Source: JAFAMS01 sp049520515 (GTDB lineage: Bacteria > Vulcanimicrobiota > Vulcanimicrobiia > Vulcanimicrobiales > Vulcanimicrobiaceae). Taken from it: a stretch of 64,000 nucleotides of DNA. The stretch is from assembly GCA_049520515.1 (NCBI GenBank), contig JBEKPS010000004.1:186001-250000 (forward strand), in the 5' to 3' direction. The position numbers and the translations under genes were made by a program. Under the pieces are notes generated by a model. That model worked only from the letters and a program-made list of their open reading frames with translations, had not been told where the DNA came from and ran no database searches. Positions 25,733 to 33,908 of the stretch are shown here, piece after piece. Position 1 is the first letter of the stretch. Every line of letters begins with the position of its first letter.

Positions 25733-27199
25733 TTATGCGCGCTGGCTAGGGCGATCGACTCGGTCGGAAATTCGGAGCGTGCGGTCGGGTCCGACGACGA
25801 GGCCACCGAGCGCTCGAGATAAGGCCTGGCTCAATCGCCTGCGTTCCTCGGTTGTCGCTAGGGACCATGACTGCGCTGCATTACGCACCAAGGCGTCCGC
25901 GCGCGTACGCTCTTCGCGCTGGGCGTTGAGTTGCGAGCGCTCGCGCTCCGTATCACGCAAATCGTTCTTGATCTGCCGCTCTTTTGTTGCAATCTCATCG
26001 AGGCGCGCTTGCAAATCACCGTCGCGGATGTGCCCAGAACGATTCAGCTGCCAACAATGTTCGCGCTCTCCTGCGATCGTCGTAAGCTGTCTCCGTAACT
26101 CAACGATCCGTGCGTCGAGCGTCCGCAATTTCGCGCGCGACGACCCGGGCAAAGCGGCATAGCTCTCGATGAGCTTCGGATCGGCTCGTAGTCGTCTCAA
26201 CAGGTCGATGAACTGCGCTTCGACGACGCTTGCTGCGATCAGGAGATTGCGTCCGTGCGTGCCGACTGCATAGCAGCGGTAGACCTGTTGCGGCGGGGAT
26301 CCTCGGAACGAACCGATCAGCATCCGGCCACACGTGCATCGCAGAGCGCCGGCAAATGGCCATTGATGCCGACTCTTCGACCTTATATGATATTTGAGCG
26401 CGTGCGCGCGATGCCAGGTCAGCTCATCGACAAGTGTCCCGCAGTACGATTTCGTGTTAAGCAATCTTCGGACACGATCGCCTGTCCAGTTGACGTCGTA
26501 CGCGCGTCCGTTCTTGTAGCGAGCCTGCGGTGCGATCTTGGCAATGCGTCTTGCGATCGCTTGGTAGCCGAAGCCGTTACACGCGAGTTCGAAAGCCAGA
26601 CGAACCACGGCGGCGCGCGGCTCGTCGGGAACATCGTGTCTATTCTCGTCGAGACACAGTCCGTACGGCCGCTTGTTCGTCGGGGCCTGGCCAAGGCGCC
26701 GTCTCCGTTCGATGACTGCCTTGGCTTTATCGCGTCGCGCCTCGTTCTCGAGCCCTGCGACGATCGATTTCAGGATGGGCATCAGCGTGTCGGATGCTTT
26801 GGCAAGACGCACGTCGCCATCGTCGCGCGTGTGAATCGTCACGCCGAGGCGGTGAAGGCGGGCGAGTGCCTCGATGTTCTCGAGACCGAGTCCGCGGCCG
26901 AGGCGATCGATGCGGATCATGAGAATGCGGCCGGGCCGCTGCGATTTTGGCGTCGCCTCGAGTTTCGCGAGAAGCGTCTCGAGCAGCCGGCGAATGCCGT
27001 CACGACCAGAAGAGTGGTCTTTGAATTTTTCGGTGATCGTCCAGCCGTTTGTCGAAGCCGTTCGGACGGCCCAATCTTCCTGATGCTTGAGCGTGCCGGC
27101 TTGAAGCTCGCTCGAAACGACGAGATAGGCCCAGGCCGTGGGTGCAAGACCCGGTATCAATCGACTGCTTTCAGCATCGTCGTAAACCTCAGACACCAT
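25733..27199 (-). CDS. Large serine recombinase
   Basis: 488 residues with AGGGAGAACA before the ATG. Domain order fits large serine integrases: N-terminal resolvase catalytic domain (about 22-150, with V-S-S-E-L-Q at 28-33 and D-R-L-G-R-G at 98-103), a recombinase domain (R-R-L-G-Q-A-P-T-N-K-R-P-Y-G through R-R-L-L-N-T-K-S-Y-C-G), a zinc ribbon beginning C-T-C-G-R-M-L (about 286) and a charged coiled coil (about 370-445). Such enzymes integrate and excise elements through att sites. Oddly the Arg normally two residues before the catalytic Ser (Y-x-R-V-S) is Val27, which may impair catalysis. It is probably the integrase of an element ending here; I could not define attachment sites. Confidence 0.88.
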   Translation of the reverse strand: MVSEVYDDAESSRLIPGLAPTAWAYLVVSSELQAGTLKHQEDWAVRTASTNGWTITEKFKDHSSGRDGIRRLLETLLAKLEATPKSQRPGRILMIRIDRLGRGLGLENIEALARLHRLGVTIHTRDDGDVRLAKASDTLMPILKSIVAGLENEARRDKAKAVIERRRRLGQAPTNKRPYGLCLDENRHDVPDEPRAAVVRLAFELACNGFGYQAIARRIAKIAPQARYKNGRAYDVNWTGDRVRRLLNTKSYCGTLVDELTWHRAHALKYHIRSKSRHQWPFAGALRCTCGRMLIGSFRGSPPQQVYRCYAVGTHGRNLLIAASVVEAQFIDLLRRLRADPKLIESYAALPGSSRAKLRTLDARIVELRRQLTTIAGEREHCWQLNRSGHIRDGDLQARLDEIATKERQIKNDLRDTERERSQLNAQREERTRADALVRNAAQSWSLATTEERRRLSQALSRALGGLVVGPDRTLRISDRVDRPSQRA

Positions 27200-27267
27200 T
27201 GTTCTCCCTTAGCACGCTGCGAATAAGCATAGCGCGACAGGGGAGCGCTTCGGTAGGCTCGGGCGCG

Positions 27268-28065
27268 TCAGCATTCGCCCCATTCAACGATCACGGAACG
27301 AAACTCGAGTGAAGGGCGCGAAGCATCGGCGTGCTCTTGCGCAGGCTCTGTGCGAATCCAGATCGCGTGATTGCGGTCGGCCGACGCCGGCGGATCGAAT
27401 TCGTCGAGCCACCACGGATCCCTCACGACGAAAATGCTGTGCGGCCGGCGGTGTGAGGGTACCGCAAAGTACTTCGAGACGATGTGTGCGTCCGGGCAGG
27501 CCGTCGTCCAAGGGAACACCTTTGTTGCGATGTGCTGCGTCTGTGCGAGTATCCACGCAAATCTGCGCTCGATGTTCCTTCGTTGGCGCCTGCGCTCTGA
27601 TCGAGTGCTTGAAACGGGGAGAATGTAGCAGACCCACGCGAGTCGCGGCTGGCAGGCTCGAAGTAGCTGACGTACGCATTCGTCCGATGCGATTTCATCC
27701 GACCCGATCATCCGACCGAGATTCCCCACGTATACGCCGATGCCAAATGCATGGAGCAGGCTTACCCGACGCCGAATATGGCGGGACTTCGAGCCCAAAC
27801 ATCCCAGCGACGCGATGAACACAACGCGCTGCGCATCACGGTAGAAGAAGCGGGAGAATCGATGCAAGATCTCCGCAAAACGACGCGGTTCGGATCCGAG
27901 GCTATGATCACGAATCACGTCCATCTTGGCGTTGACGGAGTCCGCGTACGATGTCGCAGCCTCGATCTGCAAATCGAGTGCCGAGCCGAGTCTCGGGCGA
28001 CGCGTCGCGGCGGATTCGGCCCGTGCGTACGCGACGACAACTGATTCTACGGAATCGACCTGCAT
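27268..28065 (-). CDS. Resolvase-like protein coupled to the recombinase trio
   Basis: 265 residues from ATG 28065, which shares a base with the TGA of the third recombinase (TGATG). The N-terminal 125 residues follow the layout of a serine-recombinase catalytic domain: V-V-A-Y-A-R-A-E-S (compare Y-x-R-V-S), D-L-Q-I-E-A-A-T-S-Y-A, V-V-F-I-A-S-L-G-C-L-G-S and a final G-I-G-V-Y-V-G. The D-R-L-x-R motif is replaced and the active-site serine position is unclear, so it may be catalytically dead. The C-terminal half (W-V-C-Y-I-L-P-V-S; I-F-V-V-R-D-P-W-W-L) is of unknown type. Its fixed position behind the trio suggests a regulatory or target-choice role, which is inference. Confidence 0.6.
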   Translation of the reverse strand: MQVDSVESVVVAYARAESAATRRPRLGSALDLQIEAATSYADSVNAKMDVIRDHSLGSEPRRFAEILHRFSRFFYRDAQRVVFIASLGCLGSKSRHIRRRVSLLHAFGIGVYVGNLGRMIGSDEIASDECVRQLLRACQPRLAWVCYILPVSSTRSERRRQRRNIERRFAWILAQTQHIATKVFPWTTACPDAHIVSKYFAVPSHRRPHSIFVVRDPWWLDEFDPPASADRNHAIWIRTEPAQEHADASRPSLEFRSVIVEWGEC

Positions 28066-29060
28066 CACAATCCGCACGCCGCTAACTCGGTCCAACTATC
28101 CTCATGCTCTCGCCGAGCGTCGAGGGCGGGATCCCATACGGGAAGCGAACGCAGGATGGTCTTTACCAGCAACGGACTGGAGTAGCCCATCCGTGCCGCG
28201 ATCTTGTAATGGGAGACGCCGGCTTCTGCTGCCGCGATCATGTGGCGCATGCGGATGGACTGCGTCGAATACTGCTTCACCTCAGAGGCCGAGTAACCCG
28301 CACGGACCAGTGCTCGGCGCAGTGCTCGGTTGGCCATATTGCAATCACTCATCCGTCGCAGCTTTCCGTTGTGTCGCTGGAAGGACGGAATGAGCGGATC
28401 ATTGGGACCAATCATCCGCCGTTGTTTCCAACGAAGAAGCGCGCTTGCGACGCAAATCCCGGAGGGGCGAAACGGAATGATGACCGAGATTTGCCGCGCC
28501 GGCATCGTTTGTCGTGCGGGCGTCCACCGCAGGCGTGCGCCTTGCGCTAACTCGGAGACGTCGCTGCCGAGCGCACCGACAAGATGGGTGTTTGTAATTC
28601 CCGTCTCCCATATCGTGCCCAGATGGACCATGTTCCGATGCTGGACGATCGAGTTGAGATTGAAGCTTCGAAGACAATCCGCCAACATCTCGGGCGGTAT
28701 CGGCGGAGTCGGCCCTTGCTCTCTTTCCGAAAGACGGAGGAGATCGTGGCGGAGCCATCGGCGGACTTCGTCGTCGATCGGCGTTTCGAGACCAGCTTGG
28801 TCGTACACGTAGTTGATCCCGGAGGCGATCGAGTGCAGCTTGCGCACCTGGCGAACGGCGTGTTGTCCGTCATCAGTCGCACGATTGATGAAGAACCGCT
28901 GCGCGTGAATCGGCAGCGCTTTTTCGCGCGAAATCTTCAGCTGCTTCAGGAAAAGAAAAAATGGTTCGGCTGCCCATGTGTGCTTCGCTGCACTGCGCGC
29001 CGACACCGCGCGCTTTGGCCTGCGCGCGTGCGGGCGTTTCGGCCGTCGATTCCATCTCAC
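28065..29060 (-). CDS. Tyrosine recombinase-like protein, third of trio
   Basis: 331 residues from GTG 29060, whose GTGA overlaps the TGA of the preceding recombinase. The C-terminal region keeps the tyrosine recombinase outline (A-L-R-R-A-L-V-R-A-G-Y, S-T-Q-S-I-R-M-R-H-M-I-A-A-A-E-A-G-V, I-A-A-R-M-G-Y), where Q-S-I-R stands for the usual H-x-x-R. Catalytic competence is therefore doubtful, as is often suggested for the third member of RIT trios. The N-terminus is very basic (R-R-P-K-R-P-H-A-R-R-P-K-R), likely DNA-binding. Confidence 0.72.
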   Translation of the reverse strand: MRWNRRPKRPHARRPKRAVSARSAAKHTWAAEPFFLFLKQLKISREKALPIHAQRFFINRATDDGQHAVRQVRKLHSIASGINYVYDQAGLETPIDDEVRRWLRHDLLRLSEREQGPTPPIPPEMLADCLRSFNLNSIVQHRNMVHLGTIWETGITNTHLVGALGSDVSELAQGARLRWTPARQTMPARQISVIIPFRPSGICVASALLRWKQRRMIGPNDPLIPSFQRHNGKLRRMSDCNMANRALRRALVRAGYSASEVKQYSTQSIRMRHMIAAAEAGVSHYKIAARMGYSSPLLVKTILRSLPVWDPALDARREHEDSWTELAACGL

Positions 29061-30028
29061 GGCAGAACGAGCGCCCCTGTATAATCGGAGTCATCCATGG
29101 CCGTCGGATCGATGTAGCGTCCGAGTCCATGGTCGTATGAACGATGCCGCGTCCGACGTCGTAAGAATCCTTCCGAGCGCCCTTGCGCCGCGCCATCCGT
29201 AGCACCGCCGCGACGGAACATACTCGGCCCGGATCGAGGAAACACGAGTTGCGCACGTGCGAGAGCTTCCCCGATATACGCGTCAAGCGTCCTCTTTGAT
29301 AGGCGCCGGTTTAAGATTCGTCTGAGCGGAATCGGCCTGTAGAGCGGGCCGTCGGACGTTCCCCTTACCTCCAGCCATTCGTCGAGACGGCGAACCGGGC
29401 ACAACGCCGGCTCGTTATCATAGGGAACCGGAATGTGACTGATCAGGCACTCCGGATTGTTCTTTGCCTTTCCGAATCGAACAATGATGCCGCGTCGGTC
29501 ACGCGTGACATCTTCGTAATCGAGCGCGAGGAGTTCTCCAGGGCGCTGCATCGTGCTATACGCCAGGGTCACGAAACAGGCGATGCATCGATCCCTTGTA
29601 TTGTTCACGTCTAGTGTGCCGAGGATCTCTCGAACGACCTCGCGCGTTCCCGGCGTGACGGGCGTTTCGGGTTTTCCGTACGTCGCGCACATCGCGAAGA
29701 TATGCTGCCATACCTCGTGCGTGAAGGGCGAGTCGACTCCCCATTGTTCGCGATAGACGCTGTCGATCTGCGTCGCGTATTGGACGAGCGAACTCGACGT
29801 GAGGGGGCGAGCGATATCGCACTCGGGATGACCGGCAAGCGACCGGTTTGTCCATAGAATGGCGTGATGCGGCTGCACGTCATGTTCATCACCGGCGCCG
29901 ATAACATTCAGGATATGGTTGACTGCGATGCCGCGATTGCGTACGCAGGTCGGGGAGATTGCTATGATGTGGGCGAGTTGTGTTTCGAGAAACGCGAGCA
30001 TATCAGGAGCGTCCGTCACACACGTCAT
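29057..30028 (-). CDS. Tyrosine recombinase, second of trio
   Basis: 323 residues from ATG 30028, directly after the first gene's TAG (TAGCATG); a longer frame to 30175 would overlap the first gene by 146 bases. The N-terminal SAM-like core-binding domain is followed by the catalytic domain: M-Q-R-P-G-E-L-L-A-L (first Arg), R-F-G-K-A-K-N-N (Lys), S-M-F-R-R-G-G-A-T (second Arg; the His usual in H-x-x-R is replaced), and a terminal Y-I-D-P-T-A-M-D. Overlaps the third gene by four bases. Confidence 0.82.
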   Translation of the reverse strand: MTCVTDAPDMLAFLETQLAHIIAISPTCVRNRGIAVNHILNVIGAGDEHDVQPHHAILWTNRSLAGHPECDIARPLTSSSLVQYATQIDSVYREQWGVDSPFTHEVWQHIFAMCATYGKPETPVTPGTREVVREILGTLDVNNTRDRCIACFVTLAYSTMQRPGELLALDYEDVTRDRRGIIVRFGKAKNNPECLISHIPVPYDNEPALCPVRRLDEWLEVRGTSDGPLYRPIPLRRILNRRLSKRTLDAYIGEALARAQLVFPRSGPSMFRRGGATDGAAQGRSEGFLRRRTRHRSYDHGLGRYIDPTAMDDSDYTGALVLP

Positions 30029-30029
30029 G

Positions 30030-31115
30030 CTACGCGGCATCTTGATCGAGCCAATAATAGGGATCCTCGACGTAGGTCTCGAGCGTCGAATCGGATTTGA
30101 TGCGCGCGCGCCGTTTGACGACCAGTGGAGACTGACGGGCATCGAGGCGACGATTGATTCCGGTTCGACGTCCACTGTGACCGGAATAATGCGCCACCTC
30201 GTCCTCCGAAAGGCCGATGTCGCGGAGGATATCTTTGATGATCAGCGCGATGGCCGTGCCCGTGAGCGCCTTGTCGTTCAGGTGTCCCCAGCGGTCGATA
30301 CCGCGATAGATCGCCCCGCTCGTGATCTTCGCCATGCGCAGCCATCGGTCGGCCGAGCAAACCGGGCACGACGGATCCGGAACGCACTTCATGGGAACGT
30401 ACTCGACGTGCCCGTCCTGATTCGTTTTGCTCCGCGTCAACACGTAAATGTGGCCGCGTTTATCGCGTTTACGATGATGGACGTCCAACGCGACGAGCTC
30501 TGATCGGCGAAAGCATCCTTCGATGAGATTGGTGAGAATTGCGTGGTTGCGCGCGCCGTGCGGCGTCCTCACATCGCAGGCCGCGAGCATCTTTGCGTAA
30601 AGACTGTTCGAAAAGCGACGCTTACGCGTCACCTCGGTGAGCCGCCGGTACTCGGGCGACTCGTACAGAAAACGACGAAGAGATTTGAAAAACTTCTCTT
30701 CCGAGCGAAAATCCATCGGAAAGTCGACGCCGCGACGTTTGAACGCGTCCTGGACGCCGCGCAGCGAGCGTCGCATTGTCGAAAGCTTCCAACCCTTGAT
30801 GATCGTGCCCCACAGCACGAACAGCAAGAGGATGCGCTCGTCGGGCAAGAGCCCCGAGACCAGATCGTAGCCCGCCTTTGCAAGGCGAGCTTCACGAAAA
30901 AAGCGTCGACACCGATCGCGATCGCCGCTGTAGGCCGTATGTGTCGCATCGGCCTTGATGCGAAATTGCAGCTGCTGTAGCAATCGCTCGAGCCGCCCAA
31001 ATCCGCGCGGCGTTGATGCGACGAGACCCTTCATCGCGCTTGCCGGCACATCGGCGAGGTAACGCACCTCGCCCTCGGACGATGTCTGTGGAACGGGTTC
31101 CGTGGCAACGGGCAT
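30030..31115 (-). CDS. Tyrosine recombinase, first of trio
   Basis: 361 residues from ATG 31115, chosen for the GGGAG 8 bases upstream. The longer frame to 31244 has a Cys-rich, unlikely N-terminus. Catalytic motifs: G-C-F-R-R-S-E-L-V-A-L-D (Arg), T-R-S-K-T-N-Q-D (Lys), Y-S-G-H-S-G-R-R-T-G (His-x-x-Arg) and a C-terminal Tyr in L-E-T-Y-V-E-D-P-Y-Y. All residues needed for strand exchange appear present, so this is likely the active member of the trio. It is followed without gap by the second recombinase. Confidence 0.85.
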   Translation of the reverse strand: MPVATEPVPQTSSEGEVRYLADVPASAMKGLVASTPRGFGRLERLLQQLQFRIKADATHTAYSGDRDRCRRFFREARLAKAGYDLVSGLLPDERILLLFVLWGTIIKGWKLSTMRRSLRGVQDAFKRRGVDFPMDFRSEEKFFKSLRRFLYESPEYRRLTEVTRKRRFSNSLYAKMLAACDVRTPHGARNHAILTNLIEGCFRRSELVALDVHHRKRDKRGHIYVLTRSKTNQDGHVEYVPMKCVPDPSCPVCSADRWLRMAKITSGAIYRGIDRWGHLNDKALTGTAIALIIKDILRDIGLSEDEVAHYSGHSGRRTGINRRLDARQSPLVVKRRARIKSDSTLETYVEDPYYWLDQDAA

Positions 31116-31453
31116 AATCGTAACTCCCGGGCACGCCGAAACGGCGCGCGAAGATAGTGACGACGAACCCGCCTGCGCAGTTGTGGATCGACACCGTTCT
31201 TGGTGCCGGCAGATCTGCGACTCGTGGCAACCGCCGCGGCACAATCGGCCGCCGCGTACTTGTTCGTTGTGTTATTCAGTTGTTTCGGTGCGCATTGGCG
31301 CATCGAGGAATCCCAGTTTATCCGGTGCTCAGCACTGTCGTCAAGTGCGGCGCTGCGCAACGTTCACGCCCACAGGCGTGTGGGCTCGCGACTTCTACGA
31401 TTTCACGTCGTCGCAAAAAATCGTACTCGATCATTGAATGTGTCGTGGGTTCT

Positions 31454-31476
31454 ACGCGCGTGACTGACGCGCGCGT
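31454..31476. repeat. GC-rich hairpin upstream of the recombinase trio
   Basis: ACGCGCGT, 5-base loop, ACGCGCGCGT. It lies in the 440-base gene-free stretch (31116-31561) between the first recombinase and the plus-strand genes. It could belong to the right end of the mobile element; no matching left end was found. Confidence 0.35.
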
Positions 31477-31561
31477 GTGGAATTTCTGCTGATTGCATAT
31501 GGGTTTTTGAGAACGTCCCGTTGGGACCCATCATCGCTTTCGCGACTGAAAGGTATCGAAA

Positions 31562-31753
31562 GTGAGAACAGCTAGGGTATCCACAAAAAATCCAGGGAAA
31601 AGCCACAAACCAGCCCGGCCGGATCCGAAGCCGGCCTTTCCCGTTCGAGTCAGCCTGGGCCATAGCCAGGACGCGCTCGACGTCGTTCAGGTGCTCGAGG
31701 ACATTGAGACTCGGCTCAAGGCCGAGGCGCTCGGGGGCGAGGTGGCGCCATGA
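31562..31753 (+). CDS. Small protein A of a duplicated cassette
   Basis: 63 residues from GTG 31562. A basic Pro/Lys-rich start (P-G-K-S-H-K-P-A-R-P-D-P-K-P) leads to R-V-S-L-G-H-S-Q-D-A-L-D-V-V-Q-V-L-E-D-I, an amphipathic helix-like segment. The stop overlaps the start of the next gene (ATGA), so they are coupled. The helix-coding part recurs at 33673 with only synonymous changes, supporting that it is translated. No family is recognised; phage-derived small genes are a possibility. Confidence 0.5.
   Translation: MRTARVSTKNPGKSHKPARPDPKPAFPVRVSLGHSQDALDVVQVLEDIETRLKAEALGGEVAP
31645..31710 (+). repeat. 66-base direct repeat, copy 1
   Basis: Matches 33673-33738 with three mismatches. All three fall on third codon positions and leave the peptide (S-R-V-S-L... 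frame, residues S-L-G-H-S-Q-D-A-L-D to D-I-E-T) unchanged. Confidence 0.75.
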
Positions 31754-31977
31754 AGGGCACCAAGCGCCGAACCGCCGGCGACCCCACGGGTGTCATCAAA
31801 GAAAACGTCGACGTCGCGGCTCTAGTCAACGCCGCGGATCGAGGTATCGGACTCTTCCTAGTCGTCGGCCCGAACGATGGTGGGGGAAGTGGGGTCAGCG
31901 AGTTTGCTCATTGGCCGAGTTCGCAGCCGCACGTCGACGTCTCGGATGACCCGATCGAAATGCCGATCGAACGCTAG
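31750..31977 (+). CDS. Small protein B of the cassette
   Basis: 75 residues from ATG 31750 within the ATGA overlap with gene A. Sequence features: basic start (K-G-T-K-R-R-T-A-G), N-V-D-V-A-A-L-V-N-A-A-D-R-G-I-G, V-V-G-P-N-D-G-G-G-S and an acidic end. It has no transmembrane segment and no recognised family. It converges on the zinc-finger gene ending at 31991. Confidence 0.5.
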   Translation: MKGTKRRTAGDPTGVIKENVDVAALVNAADRGIGLFLVVGPNDGGGSGVSEFAHWPSSQPHVDVSDDPIEMPIER

Positions 31978-31990
31978 CTACGGGCGCAGC

Positions 31991-32809
31991 CTATTTCTCG
32001 CTCAGGCGGTCAAGACGCAGTCGTTCTTTTGCGCGCTTAAAAGCTGCTTCACGCTCCTTCGGGGTCTCCGCGGCGAGGGGATCCCGCCTCACTCCGTCGG
32101 GCCCATAGGAGCTATCCGGGACGAAACCTAGTCTGCCGTACCAAGAGCGCAGCTCATCCAACGTTCGTATACTCCCCGTTCCGTCGACCTCGTGCGCCTC
32201 GACGACGCCTGCGAGTCGAACGTTGCGCAGATCCGCAGCGCTGACAAGCGCGGCCATGGCGATTGATGCGTGCCCTTCTTCGCGGACCCTCGAGCGGAGT
32301 TCTTCGATGTACAGCAGATCAACGCGTGGCAAGGCATATATCTGGATGCCATTTCCGAAATTGGGGTGCTGCGATTTCGGAATGCTGACGTCGATGAGAT
32401 CGTAGATGACTTGCACAGCTGGATCGAGCACATCGCGTACGGGAATTGTCTTTCCGAACTCCTCCGAGAGGCCACACCAGAAAACACGCTGACATAGCTC
32501 GCCCGCACCGATCAAACTGAAGAGCTTGAATTTGTCAGCACGTGGAACAGTCGTAATCGCATTTCGTAAGGGTTTCAGTCGGTCGAAAAGTCCATCTTGA
32601 TTCTTAAGGCGAATCTCGCTCGCGCATTCCTCGCATGCCGGAAAGCCATCCTCAAGGTAAGCGCGCAGCGTGCGCGCAGCACTCGGCGGAAGCCCACGCA
32701 AATCAAGCTGTCTCCTAATACCGAATCGCGCATTTTCCATGCTCTGCAAGCAAAAGGCACAATGCTCGGGCTCCGCCCTTCGGCGTTCATTCCCGTCCGT
32801 CGTTGTCAT
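31991..32809 (-). CDS. Zinc-finger protein with GNAT-like C-terminus
   Basis: 272 residues from ATG 32809. The N-terminus has two cysteine pairs, C-A-F-C (about 17-20) and C-E-E-C (about 58-61), spaced as in HNH-like or treble-clef zinc fingers. The last third reads A-A-L-V-S-A-A-D-L-R-N-V-R-L-A-G-V-V, then L-D-E-L-R-S-W-Y-G-R-L-G-F-V, the typical end of a GNAT acetyltransferase (W-Y-x-R-L-G-F). The acetyl-CoA loop is not clear, so the activity is uncertain. It lies 18 bases behind the pYEATS membrane gene on the same strand, and the two probably form an operon. Confidence 0.65.
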   Translation of the reverse strand: MTTTDGNERRRAEPEHCAFCLQSMENARFGIRRQLDLRGLPPSAARTLRAYLEDGFPACEECASEIRLKNQDGLFDRLKPLRNAITTVPRADKFKLFSLIGAGELCQRVFWCGLSEEFGKTIPVRDVLDPAVQVIYDLIDVSIPKSQHPNFGNGIQIYALPRVDLLYIEELRSRVREEGHASIAMAALVSAADLRNVRLAGVVEAHEVDGTGSIRTLDELRSWYGRLGFVPDSSYGPDGVRRDPLAAETPKEREAAFKRAKERLRLDRLSEK

Positions 32810-32827
32810 GTCAGCTCGACCGAAACG

Positions 32828-33445
32828 TCATCCTCCCGGCGCTCTTATAACATCGCCCATTTCGAAGTCTATATACCTGAAGACGTTAGCCGCTTCGCCA
32901 TCGTTGAAATGGAGACGGGCTAGACAAAGCAATGGTCCGTAAGCGCAGGTACGAATAGCGAATGCCCGAGCCCGGTCTTCACTGAAATAGACTCGTTCGC
33001 CCCATGGACGTGCGAGGTAGTAGTCGACTCTTTGCAACCCCAACAGACTTGCGTCACGATGAGCGATTGCGTAGACCACAATATCATAGAGCTGTCCGTC
33101 GACTTCGCTTGGGCTAATGCGATGGACGATCTCTATTTGTCTGGTCCTCCTATACTCCGCCTCTCGCTCTTTCGAGATGGCTTTATCTGCTGAGTTGAAC
33201 GGCCGGCTTGCCACGATATTCGTCGCGTCATTCTGGTGTATCGTTGGCAATGAGCCAAGTTCTATTTGAAACGCCTTGAACGATGCGCCGCTTCTTATTC
33301 GCAAATAGACGCTCGACAAGACAGCGGATAGCTGTCTTCGGAACATGGCCGCGATCGTGACGATAAAACCGAGCCAGATGCATATCGGTAATGTTGCGGA
33401 CAATACCGAATAAAGGTTCGGGGAGTCGCTACTAGATCCAATCAT
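32828..33445 (-). CDS. Membrane protein with prokaryotic YEATS (pYEATS) domain
   Basis: 205 residues. One transmembrane helix (about 13-35) is followed by a basic stretch and, from about residue 105, a beta-rich domain with V-Y-A-I-A-H-R-D-A-S-L, V-D-Y-Y-L-A-R-P-W-G, R-A-F-A-I-R-T-C-A-Y-G-P-L-L-C, and Y-I-D-F-E-M-G-D. These are the signature strands of pYEATS domains, predicted ligand-binding sensors found in conflict-type operons and membrane channels. A soluble sensor tethered to the inner membrane is the likely layout. Downstream partner: the zinc-finger/GNAT-like gene. Confidence 0.75.
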   Translation of the reverse strand: MIGSSSDSPNLYSVLSATLPICIWLGFIVTIAAMFRRQLSAVLSSVYLRIRSGASFKAFQIELGSLPTIHQNDATNIVASRPFNSADKAISKEREAEYRRTRQIEIVHRISPSEVDGQLYDIVVYAIAHRDASLLGLQRVDYYLARPWGERVYFSEDRARAFAIRTCAYGPLLCLARLHFNDGEAANVFRYIDFEMGDVIRAPGG

Positions 33446-33785
33446 GCCCTATCCTCCGATTCTGGCTCAAGGCGTGCCTGCGGTTCGTGCGACGCAAAAT
33501 CCGGAGAGCGTACTTTTATGAGAGATTTGAGATAATCGTGCCTTTTCATGTGCGTAGACCGCCCGTTTACGGCGACGAATGCACTAACGCACGGTAGCGT
33601 AGGGCGTTTATTCGACGTACAATTCTTTTTCGTAGTGTTGCATTGCGCTCGTACTGTCGCTGCCTTCCCCGCTCGAGTCAGCCTGGGCCATAGCCAGGAC
33701 GCGCTCGACGTCGTCCAGGTCCTCGAGGACATCGAGACCCCGCGTCCGCACGGCCGAGCTCGGATTGAGCGGAGGTGCCCGATGA
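33446..33785 (+). other. Gene-poor spacer holding a partial copy of gene A
   Basis: No complete gene is supported. Bases 33660-33738 encode F-P-A-R-V-S-L-G and the same helix segment as gene A at 31562, with no family-like sequence before it, so it is probably the 3' remnant of a gene A homologue preceding the next small genes. Confidence 0.5.
33673..33738 (+). repeat. 66-base direct repeat, copy 2
   Basis: Second copy of the segment at 31645-31710 (three synonymous differences), about 2 kb away in the same orientation and bracketing the pYEATS/zinc-finger gene pair. Confidence 0.75.
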
Positions 33786-33908
33786 GAGACGCCAACGCAC
33801 ACACCCCTGCGTGGGGAGCCCACGGACCCGATCGACTTCGAGATCCTGCGCCTAGCCGTCGCCGCACGGAACCGCGGCTCACTGAGCCAGCTGAAGAAGT
33901 GCTACCAG

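Larger units (their letters stand above)
27268..31115 (-). mobile_element. RIT-type element: three tandem tyrosine recombinases plus a coupled fourth gene
   Basis: Three consecutive phage-integrase-family genes (30030-31115, 29057-30028, 28065-29060) in one direction, touching or overlapping by a few bases, match the organisation of RIT (recombinase in trio) elements. A fourth, resolvase-like gene (27268-28065) is coupled by TGATG to the last. Terminal inverted repeats expected for RIT elements could not be identified by eye, so boundaries given are those of the genes. Confidence 0.7.

Noticed and set aside
26255..27226. 323-residue plus-strand frame
   Set aside because: Long open frame antisense to the serine recombinase; no domain, arises from GC-rich codon bias.
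27309..27818. 169-residue plus-strand frame
   Set aside because: Antisense to the resolvase-like fourth RIT gene that has a coupled start; low-complexity Arg/Ser composition.
33442..33882. 146-residue minus-strand frame
   Set aside because: Covers the repeated coding segment in antisense; the plus frame shows synonymous-only change, so the plus strand is the coding one.
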